Assembly (NCBI GenBank): GCA_046705285.1
Contig: JBJKQK010000164.1
Span: 1-6,896, forward strand
Reading direction: 5' to 3'
From: SCRD01 sp046705285
Lineage (GTDB): Bacteria > Acidobacteriota > Terriglobia > UBA7540
Length of the DNA: 6,896 bases
Shown here: in pieces, positions 1 through 5,724 of the stretch
Layout: each line of letters begins with the position of its first letter
Position numbering within the stretch: position 1 is the stretch's first letter
Notes under the pieces: model-generated
The model's database searches: none
Seen by the model: only the letters and a program-made list of their open reading frames with translations
Told to the model about the DNA's origin: nothing
Made by a program: the position numbers and the translations under genes

Positions 1-365
1 GTCCGCCAGTTGCCCTCTGATTCACCATTCCACCAAGTAGGCCCCCAATTGCCATGCTGAGCCGGCCTGTTAAACTTACCGGGTCGGTTCCTTCCACGGC
101 CGAAGATATCGGTAGCCACCTCAGCTGGTGCAAGCTGGTCGAGCTTCCCAGCAAAACCCTCTCTAAGATCCATTTGCAACTGGGCTTTGATCCAACCGGC
201 TGGTTTCACGTGACCGAGAGTCAACCAGCTAAATCGAGAGAGTGAAGTCTGATGCAATCCGGGTGGCATCGAAGATGCCCCCAACATATCAGCTAATCCT
301 CCGGCCGCAGTGACACTACCTATGGTTTGAACGAACTGCCTGCGAGTAAACTTCCGCTTTCCCAT
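1..365 (-). CDS. Tat-exported GH127/DUF1680-like glycosidase, N-terminal part (runs off left edge)
   Basis: Reading the minus strand from the ATG at 365-363 gives an open frame of 121 codons with no stop, leaving the window at base 1. The product starts MGKRKFTRRQFVQ, a Tat signal (T7-R8-R9-Q10-F11) followed by a short Gly/Ala-rich hydrophobic stretch (about residues 14-30), so it should be exported folded. After it comes LTLGHVKPAGWIKAQLQMDL (residues 49-68), the usual opening of beta-L-arabinofuranosidase-like (GH127/DUF1680) proteins, and WWNGESEGNW (111-120), a Trp-rich segment I associate with the same family. The catalytic Cys/Glu region would lie beyond the edge, so activity cannot be judged. 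The start is supported by GGGAGG on the minus strand, about 10 bases upstream. It is transcribed away from the large Tat protein at 778, across a shared control region. The family call is from remembered motifs and is fairly confident; substrate is unknown. Confidence 0.72.
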   Translation of the reverse strand, partial: MGKRKFTRRQFVQTIGSVTAAGGLADMLGASSMPPGLHQTSLSRFSWLTLGHVKPAGWIKAQLQMDLREGFAGKLDQLAPAEVATDIFGRGRNRPGKFNRPAQHGNWGPTWWNGESEGNWR

Positions 366-638
366 GACTCGTCAACCTCCCGTCTCGATTTAAAAATGTG
401 AGTAATAACCCTCAGTCAGTGCGGGGAATCTTGTGACCGCATTGGCCGGGTAATATCACGTCGTCGCTCGCCGTTGGAGTGGGCTAGCCAGTGGAACGAG
501 TAGCGTCGATGGGCAGCGATATATCAAGGTTATTCCACTGTGTCAAGTGCGGATTCCGGGTCTTACTACTCGTCTGAGCTCCTAAAAAACTTGGGCCAAC
601 AACCAGATCATGAGCGAAAATTCTTGAGGAAAAGGGTA

Positions 639-686
639 ACACTCCAAAACAGAGTGTGGTCCGTCTGTGTCGCGGAAGCGAGACGG
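639..686 (+). other. Two tandem hairpins in the probable 5' leader of the 778 gene
   Basis: The first hairpin pairs ACACTC (639-644) with GAGTGT (652-657) around a 7-base A-rich loop. Four bases later the second pairs CCGTC (661-665) with GACGG (682-686), followed by a 4-base bulge (TGTG), then TCGC (670-673) with GCGA (678-681), closed by the GNRA-type tetraloop GGAA (674-677). Neither is followed by a T-run, so they do not look like intrinsic terminators. They end about 90 bases before the ATG at 778. They could be a structured mRNA leader, a protein-binding site, or chance; I saw no cobalamin-riboswitch B12 box or other known riboswitch core. Confidence 0.35.
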
Positions 687-764
687 CGAGTGCAGCGCAA
701 TAAAATTAGTGGGCAATTACGGGTGGGATGGAGCTATTCAATTACGACTTCCTCGAAATAGGAG

Positions 765-777
765 AAAAGGAGAACAC
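765..777 (+). promoter_or_regulatory. Strong ribosome binding site deciding the start at 778
   Basis: AAAAGGAGAACAC leads into the ATG at 778, with GGAG at 769-772 and a 5-base spacer; a second GGAG copy lies just upstream at 761-764. The same frame stays open upstream to a GTG at 667, but that start has no such site and would put 37 residues before the Tat signal, and its leading part lies inside a hairpin. The ATG at 778 is therefore preferred. Confidence 0.85.
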
Positions 778-3510
778 ATGGGTTCATCGGAAGAAGTCAG
801 TATCAGCCGGCGTAAGTTTCTGAAGAAGACTACCTTGGCAGGCGTAGGTGGACTTGCCGCTACACATGTCGCTTTGGCGGCGGAGGGGCGTGATATTTCG
901 ATCATTATCAGTCCCGACGACCACCTTGTTATGCAGGGCCCCGTGCGGTGGGCGACGGAAAAGCTGAAGCGGGCGCTTGTTTCGCGGGGAGCTGACGTGC
1001 GGTCGCATGACAGAGTCGAACAAGCAACTGCCGGAGACTTTTGCCTTGTAGTTGCAGGCGCTGAATCCAGGCTGGCCCAGGCAATTCTTAAGAGTGCAAA
1101 AGTCTCCATTTCGAGGATCCGCGAATCATTGGCAATTGTGCCCGGCGAGGTGTCCGGAAGAAGAGTCTTGCTTGTAACGGGTACCGATTCCAGAGGATTG
1201 GTCTACGCCTTATTGGAGCTTGTCGATCGTCTCATTGATGCTAACGATCCCGTGGCAGCGATCAGTCCCAGAGAGCCCATTGTTGAAAACCCTTTGAACG
1301 TAGTTCGTTCCGCTGACCGATGTTTTGTGAGTGTTGTCGAAGATAAGCCCTGGTACAACGACCGCACGATGTGGCCTCCCTACCTTAACATGTTAACGAC
1401 CAACCGCTTCAATCGCTTCACCCTCAGCTTCGGGATTGGGTACGACTATCCCCATCCTATCGAGGATGCGTATTTCTATTTTGCCTATCCATTCCTCCTT
1501 TCTGTACCCGGATACAACGTGCGTGCTGTTGGACTTCCAGATGCTGAACGTGACCAAAATATGAAGAACCTTCAATATATCAGCGATGAGGCTGCGCGCC
1601 GGGGGCTGGACTTTCAGCTGGGTCTTTGGAATCACGCTTACCAGTGGCCGAAGGGATCGGATGCAAATTACACAATAGAAGGTCTCACTCCTAAGACACA
1701 CGCTCCTTACTGCCGCGATGCGCTTTACGCAGTGCTCAAGGCGTGCCCCGGCATCAATGGAGTGGCATTACGTGTTCATGGTGAAAGTGGCATTCCGGAA
1801 CAAGACTTTGCTTTCTGGCAGACCCTCTTTGAGGGCATCGTGAAAACGGGTCGACGAATTGAAATCAACATGCATGCAAAAGGTATGAGTCAAAAGATGA
1901 TCGACATTGCCGTCGCGACGGATCTGCCGGTAACCCTTTCGCCGAAGTACTGGGCAGAGCATCGTGGCTTGCCTTATCAGCCCTCATCGATCCGACAGTT
2001 GGAGATGCCACCCCGGCACAAGGTGAAAGGTGGCTTCTTCGATTTGAGCGAGGGTTCCAGGAGATTCCTTCGCTATAGCTACGGTGATTTACTCAAGCAC
2101 GACCGTCGCTATGGAGTCATTTTCAGAATCTGGCCGGGCAGTCAGCGATGTCTGTTGTGGGGTGATCCCGCAACCGCCGCTGGCGATGCGCGAGCGGGAA
2201 AATTCTGTGGAAGTCTGGGAATCGACCTTTTTGAACCACTCTCGTTCAAAGGGCGGCACGGATCGGGCTTGCCGGGGGGGCGGTGTGCTTATGAGGATGC
2301 TTCTCTCAAGCCGAAGCGCGATTGGGAGAAATTCGAGTACTCTTACTGTGTTTACGGTCGCAATCTTTACAATCCGAAGACAGACCCGTCTGCGTGGCGA
2401 CGCCTCCTGCGGAGACAGTTCCGATCAGCAGCGCCCGCGGTAGGAAAAGCATTGGGAAGTGCCAGCCGCATTTTGCGACTGGTTACAACGGACCGAGGGC
2501 CTTCTGCGGCAAACAATGTTTACTGGCCCGAGATCTATACGAACATGCCGATTGTCGATGCGGCGAGGAATCATTTGTATCAGGACACGATGAAACCGAA
2601 GATCTTCAACAACGTGAGTTCATTCGATCCGGAAATATTTTCACAGATTAATGATTTTGTCGGAGAGATGCTGAAAGGAAATCGCAGCGGTAAATATTCA
2701 CCACTGGAGGTGGCGCAATGGCTTGAAGACCTATCCAATGCGGCAACGACTCATCTGGCTGGAGCCGAGAAAAGCACAGGTGACCATCAGTCTCCGGTTT
2801 TCCGGCGCATGGCTCTTGACGTTTACATTCAAAGTAATCTCGGGCATTTCTTTGCATGGAAGATTCGTAGCGGAATGCTTTATGCCCTGTATGAGCAAAC
2901 TGGTAGCTACTCTGCCTTGCAGGAGGCTGTGAACGCCTACCTTCGCGCGCGCGGCTATTGGGCAGATGCTGCAAATCGCGCAAAAGGCGCCTACATGGCT
3001 GATATCACATATGGTATCGAAAAGAACCTGCGCGGTGATTGGCTGGATCGGTTGGCTGCAATCAATGATGACATCTCCGATATGAAGAAGCAACTTGCTC
3101 AAACTGAAAAAAGCCCGGGTGGGGAGGCCGAAAAGGCGGGGCATTTAGTTCGCGAAGTCCTGTCTCGGCCAAAACGTTTGTGGATTCCGTGTCGTCACAC
3201 TCCACCACTCCATTTCAAATCTGGTGAAGAAATACCGATCGAATTGTCGGTGGAAGAAGACGCAAAGCTGCGCCCCACTCAGATTCGGCTGAATTATCGG
3301 CACGTCAATCAGGGGGAATACTATGAAGCAGTGTCGATGGGTGGCCACGGAAGGCACTTCCGTTCAAACATCCCCGGCGCTTACACTCGGTCTCCTTACG
3401 CGCTGCAGTATTTCTTTGAACTGCACGCGGGCCCCGAAGAAGCCTGGATTTACCCGGGCTTGGGCCCTTCTCTCTCTCGGCAACCTTATTTTGTCGTGCT
3501 CCAAGCATGA
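778..3510 (+). CDS. Large Tat-exported protein, alpha-glucuronidase-like N-terminus; probable glycoside hydrolase of unknown specificity
   Basis: A 910-residue protein. It opens with a perfect Tat motif, SRRKFLK (residues 10-16), then a hydrophobic stretch (about 18-34) and an ALA-A type cleavage site near residue 35. Residues about 38-165 alternate strands and helices like the small alpha/beta domain preceding the barrel in GH67 alpha-glucuronidases and GH20 hexosaminidases (note VTGTDSRGLVYALLELVD, 133-150). Residues about 170-470 look like a TIM barrel: PWYNDR (191-196), TNRFNRFTLSFG (208-219), the HGES motif (334-337, with E336 a candidate acid), SPKYWAEH (388-395) and RIWPG plus LLWGDP (450-464). 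Then comes FEPLSFKGRHGSG (485-497), a Trp/Tyr-rich helical region (about 510-800), and a C-terminal beta-sandwich (about 805-910). It resembles unnamed large proteins of Acidobacteria and Planctomycetes as I recall them; no characterised relative is known to me. It appears intact. No clear terminator follows. The enzymatic role is inferred. Confidence 0.85.
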   Translation: MGSSEEVSISRRKFLKKTTLAGVGGLAATHVALAAEGRDISIIISPDDHLVMQGPVRWATEKLKRALVSRGADVRSHDRVEQATAGDFCLVVAGAESRLAQAILKSAKVSISRIRESLAIVPGEVSGRRVLLVTGTDSRGLVYALLELVDRLIDANDPVAAISPREPIVENPLNVVRSADRCFVSVVEDKPWYNDRTMWPPYLNMLTTNRFNRFTLSFGIGYDYPHPIEDAYFYFAYPFLLSVPGYNVRAVGLPDAERDQNMKNLQYISDEAARRGLDFQLGLWNHAYQWPKGSDANYTIEGLTPKTHAPYCRDALYAVLKACPGINGVALRVHGESGIPEQDFAFWQTLFEGIVKTGRRIEINMHAKGMSQKMIDIAVATDLPVTLSPKYWAEHRGLPYQPSSIRQLEMPPRHKVKGGFFDLSEGSRRFLRYSYGDLLKHDRRYGVIFRIWPGSQRCLLWGDPATAAGDARAGKFCGSLGIDLFEPLSFKGRHGSGLPGGRCAYEDASLKPKRDWEKFEYSYCVYGRNLYNPKTDPSAWRRLLRRQFRSAAPAVGKALGSASRILRLVTTDRGPSAANNVYWPEIYTNMPIVDAARNHLYQDTMKPKIFNNVSSFDPEIFSQINDFVGEMLKGNRSGKYSPLEVAQWLEDLSNAATTHLAGAEKSTGDHQSPVFRRMALDVYIQSNLGHFFAWKIRSGMLYALYEQTGSYSALQEAVNAYLRARGYWADAANRAKGAYMADITYGIEKNLRGDWLDRLAAINDDISDMKKQLAQTEKSPGGEAEKAGHLVREVLSRPKRLWIPCRHTPPLHFKSGEEIPIELSVEEDAKLRPTQIRLNYRHVNQGEYYEAVSMGGHGRHFRSNIPGAYTRSPYALQYFFELHAGPEEAWIYPGLGPSLSRQPYFVVLQA

Positions 3511-3911
3511 ATCGCCCGGGGAGAATCTCTGAGCTAGAATGGCTTCTTGCTGCGCCGAATCAAACTTGCCCAAGGCGACGATAGAAAACACCCGTTCTCC
3601 TGGTCTGGCAGATGCATATTCAGTCCCCGGGTCAATGCATCGGTCAGCCCATCATATACCGCCAGAACGGGAGGCTTGGTGAACGAGAATTGACCTGACG
3701 GGGGTTATTGGTACCATCGATAAGGGCGAAGGCAGGTAAGGACAAGCCGACCCATGGCTGAGATTTTTTGATGTCCAGTTCGGGAGAACCCTGAGAGCGC
3801 AGCATCGGCCGAACAGAAGAAAGTGAAAAAGCGCGCGATTTTACCTCTGGCATCGGTTGTGTAATTGGATAATGTGACAAAAACATCCTGGATAATGTAG
3901 GAAGAGCCCTA
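3511..3911. other. 400-base spacer without a convincing gene
   Basis: No frame on either strand gives a recognisable protein. The minus strand keeps two overlapping open stretches (about 3541-3700 and 3644-3890) with mildly protein-like composition but no family match, perhaps remnants of a decayed gene. An inverted repeat GATGCAT (3611-3617) / ATGCATC (3635-3641) flanks a 17-base loop that contains CCCGGG; it has no T-run and comes 100 bases after the upstream stop, so it is a poor terminator candidate. The right end holds the direct repeat and ribosome binding site of the next gene. Confidence 0.5.
3866..3898 (+). repeat. 10-bp direct repeat TGGATAATGT, possible operator or promoter element
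   Basis: TGGATAATGT occurs exactly at 3866-3875 and again at 3889-3898, 23 bp start to start, ending 13 bases before the ATG at 3912. A spacing close to two helical turns on one DNA face would suit a dimeric regulator. Each copy contains GATAAT, one base from the -10 consensus TATAAT, but no good -35 box lies at 16-18 bp from either copy. It could be a binding site, part of a promoter or a small slip duplication. Confidence 0.3.
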
Positions 3912-4979
3912 ATGGAACTGGAATCCAAACCTGACATCGAAGAGGCACTTAATCGCGTTGAAGCATGGTTCAACCACGAGCCTCTCGATCGCCCATTGGT
4001 ACGCTTCTCTGAACATAATGCCGACTTTGCAAGTGCGCACATGCTCGCCGGTCGGTCATGGCCGAATTTGAAAGCCCGTTGGTTCGATGCGGAATTTCAG
4101 GTGGACTACTTTCTGGAAACGATCCGCGGGCACCGTTTTTATGGGGAGACGTTCCCGGTCTTCTGTCCCAATTTGGGCCCCAATGTCTATGCTGCCTTCC
4201 ATGGTCTCAAGCTGGAATTTGGCAAGGTGACTTCCTGGATTGAGCACAGCGTGCGCACTTGGGACGACCTCGCACGGCTGAAGTTCAGCACCGAGAATGA
4301 GTATTACAAGGGGATCGAAAAACTGACCGAGGTGGCGTTAGGAAGATGCGCTGGTAAATTCTTGGTGGGTTACACGGACCTACATGGCAGTCTCGATTGC
4401 GTTATGGACTGGAGGGACTCGCAGCAGCTTTGCATCGACACTGTGGACAATCCGGAAATGGTTCACGCCATGTTGCGAATAGCCAATCAGAATTTCCTAC
4501 CCCTTCTTGATTATTATGACGAGGTCCTCAAGGCCCACGGCCAGCTTTCGGTCAACTGGATGGGCATCCCTTCCCGCGGCAAGATGCACATTGCGAGCTG
4601 CGATTTCAGTGCGTTGATTTCCTCGGATGCTTTTTGCGAATTCTACTTTCCTTCCCTCCAGGAAGAAGTGCGGCACACCACCCACAACATCTTCCACGTG
4701 GATGGCATCGGCGTTCTTCGCCATCTCGACATCATTCTGAGCCTTCCCCAAATCCAGGCCATTCAATGGGTGCAAGGCGTGGGCGACGATTTGCCGATCA
4801 TGCAATGGCTGCACGTGATCAGAAAGATTCAGGCCGCCGGCAGGGGCGTGGTGGTGGACCTGCAAGTGAGCGAGTTGGAGCCCTTCATCACGGCCATGAA
4901 GCCGGATGGCCTTTATCTCTGCATTGCCGCGGATGAGACAATTCAACCGGACATTCTCAGGCGGATTGAGAAGTGGTGA
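3912..4979 (+). CDS. URO-D-superfamily protein lacking the HxC zinc motif (methyltransferase-like)
   Basis: A 355-residue soluble protein without a signal peptide. AGGAAGAG at 3899-3906, 5 bases before the ATG, supports the start. The N-terminus (about 8-32, with LDRPLVRFSE at 25-34) matches the 'PxDRxPV' opening of URO-D-superfamily proteins, and the rest fits one TIM-barrel domain. The signature FHVDGIGVLRHLD (261-273) then AIQWVQGVGDD (283-293) is typical of a subgroup sometimes auto-annotated as 'uroporphyrinogen decarboxylase family' or 'trimethylamine corrinoid protein 2'. It lacks the Arg-rich N-terminal motif of true HemE, so haem synthesis is unlikely. At the position where MtaA/MtbA-type methyltransferases have H-x-C-G it has H262-V-D264-G, so zinc binding, if any, must use other ligands; H226 and C230 (HIASC) are candidates. 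The substrate is unknown. It is followed by 745 bases without a clear gene, so cotranscription with the second paralogue is uncertain. Confidence 0.82.
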   Translation: MELESKPDIEEALNRVEAWFNHEPLDRPLVRFSEHNADFASAHMLAGRSWPNLKARWFDAEFQVDYFLETIRGHRFYGETFPVFCPNLGPNVYAAFHGLKLEFGKVTSWIEHSVRTWDDLARLKFSTENEYYKGIEKLTEVALGRCAGKFLVGYTDLHGSLDCVMDWRDSQQLCIDTVDNPEMVHAMLRIANQNFLPLLDYYDEVLKAHGQLSVNWMGIPSRGKMHIASCDFSALISSDAFCEFYFPSLQEEVRHTTHNIFHVDGIGVLRHLDIILSLPQIQAIQWVQGVGDDLPIMQWLHVIRKIQAAGRGVVVDLQVSELEPFITAMKPDGLYLCIAADETIQPDILRRIEKW

Positions 4980-5047
4980 CGGAAAGGACGCACAACGACG
5001 CCGACTTTACCATGCAATGCCTCAGCAAGCAGCCTCAAATCAGATTG

Positions 5048-5308
5048 TTAAGTACTCCGGTCGATGCCAGACCGACGTGATTTTGCTTCCACCTCATAGA
5101 CAACAAGTGTCTTGCCAGTATGCCCAATAACTGCCTTGCCGTCTCGTACTTCTACTAGCCCCGCCGACAAGTAAACGAACACAACCGGACTACTGATGGT
5201 TCTAAGAGTGACACCCGTTTCCTTAGGGACAAAGCTTCGCAGACTTATGGCGATCCGCTTCTGAAAACCACCGTCCAGGTCGACATCCCCATTGGCGACT
5301 TTGACCAT
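5048..5308 (-). pseudogene. Possible C-terminal remnant of a beta-sandwich protein (86 codons)
   Basis: On the minus strand an ATG at 5308-5306 opens 86 codons. The product has regular strand-like alternation (RIAISLRSF, PVVFVYLSAGLVEVRDGKAV, GKTLVVYEVEAK), the look of the terminal beta-sandwich of an exported carbohydrate-active enzyme rather than of chance translation. It has no signal peptide and no clear ribosome binding site. A TAA (5311-5309) directly precedes the ATG in the same frame, and upstream of that TAA the frame is open again to about 5499, so this may be the tail of a longer gene broken by a stop. No family was recognised. Alternatives are a genuine small protein or a fortuitous frame. 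Confidence 0.28.
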
Positions 5309-5451
5309 TTAAAGTTGAGGTTTCAGCATGTCACCCGGTGATTTAGCATATTGAGTTTCGCAGTTTTGACGATTTGGCGGCGAGTTCACGAACTCCGGAG
5401 TCGAGAGATATCTTTCCGTGGAGTTGCACTGGCGGAAAGCCTTGTCGCATA

Positions 5452-5470
5452 CTAATCGCGTAAGCCATAT
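5452..5470 (+). repeat. Imperfect direct repeat, copy 1
   Basis: CTAATCGCGTAAGCC here is matched by CTAATCGCGTGAGCT at 5706-5720, with two mismatches in 15 bases and a 254-bp offset. This copy is followed closely by an ATG (5469-5471), as the second copy is by the 5725 start, but here the frame closes after five codons. It may be a duplicated start region, a long target-site duplication around an insertion, or a regulator site. Confidence 0.4.
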
Positions 5471-5705
5471 GCGGCTGGCCACCTGAGCGCATGGGGCTCA
5501 GCGTTATGCTTCTGCGAAGAGCGAAAATGGTTTCCGTCGTCTATAGGTGCATCGTCGGTGTTGGAGACATCCTGATTAGTGTCGTCCCGCCGGATTAGTG
5601 GATAGGGAAGAACGCGCCCGAGGGTATCTGGAAGGGACTTCCGGGGTCGGCCATCACGAGGGAAGGACATTCGATGGATGGAGGAGAGTAACAACCGGCC
5701 GGAGT

Positions 5706-5724
5706 CTAATCGCGTGAGCTAAAT
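5706..5724 (+). repeat. Imperfect direct repeat, copy 2, abutting the start codon at 5725
   Basis: CTAATCGCGTGAGCTAAAT ends directly at the ATG of the second URO-D-like gene. Apart from the weak GTGAG at 5715-5719, it contains no good Shine-Dalgarno sequence, so the repeat occupies the whole initiation region of that gene. An in-frame TAA at 5707-5709 excludes a longer N-terminus. Confidence 0.4.

Larger units (their letters stand above)
366..777. promoter_or_regulatory. Divergent intergenic control region between two Tat-protein genes
   Basis: These 412 bases separate two genes read outward, so promoters for both must lie here unless they are served from elsewhere. I found no convincing paired -35/-10 boxes on either strand; TAAAAT at 701-706 resembles a -10 box but has no -35 partner. 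The left part (366-390) carries the ribosome binding site of the minus-strand gene. The right part (about 639-686) has two hairpins in series that would sit in the leader of the plus-strand gene. A frame with a GTG start at 540-761 is open but runs through both hairpins, has no family resemblance and is not called as a gene. Confidence 0.55.
4980..5724. other. 745-base spacer: possible minus-strand remnant plus a direct-repeat-bounded segment
   Basis: No frame gives a confidently recognisable protein. The left half contains a minus-strand frame (5308-5048) with beta-strand-like composition, described separately. The right half (5452-5724) is bounded by an imperfect 14-15-base direct repeat. 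Inside it is a hairpin, CTGAGC (5483-5488) with GCTCAG (5496-5501) around a 7-base loop, and the word GATTAGTG occurs twice (5574-5581 and 5593-5600). I see no good intrinsic terminator after the stop at 4979. The length is unusual for a gap between two same-strand related genes. Confidence 0.5.

Noticed and set aside
540..761. Plus-strand frame with GTG start, 73 codons, ending just before the ribosome binding site at 765
   Set aside because: It runs through both leader hairpins, has only a weak upstream AAGG and no family resemblance. A translated leader peptide is possible but unsupported.
667..777. Upstream GTG extension of the large Tat protein
   Set aside because: It would place 37 residues before a perfect Tat motif and lacks a ribosome binding site, while the ATG at 778 has a strong one.
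366..777. Cobalamin riboswitch, looked for because of the methyltransferase-like genes
   Set aside because: No B12-box or recognisable conserved core was seen in this leader or in the spacers before the two URO-D-like genes.
3611..3641. Inverted repeat GATGCAT/ATGCATC as a terminator for the large Tat gene
   Set aside because: It has a 17-base loop, only a 7-bp AT-containing stem, no T-run after it, and lies 100 bases past the stop codon.
4497..4946. Minus-strand frame of 149 codons inside the first URO-D-like gene
   Set aside because: It is an antisense shadow of a well-supported coding frame with no recognisable motifs of its own.
3912..4979. Assignment of the first URO-D-like gene as hemE
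   Set aside because: The N-terminal Arg-containing signature and other HemE-specific motifs are missing, and the neighbours are carbohydrate-active genes, not haem-synthesis genes.
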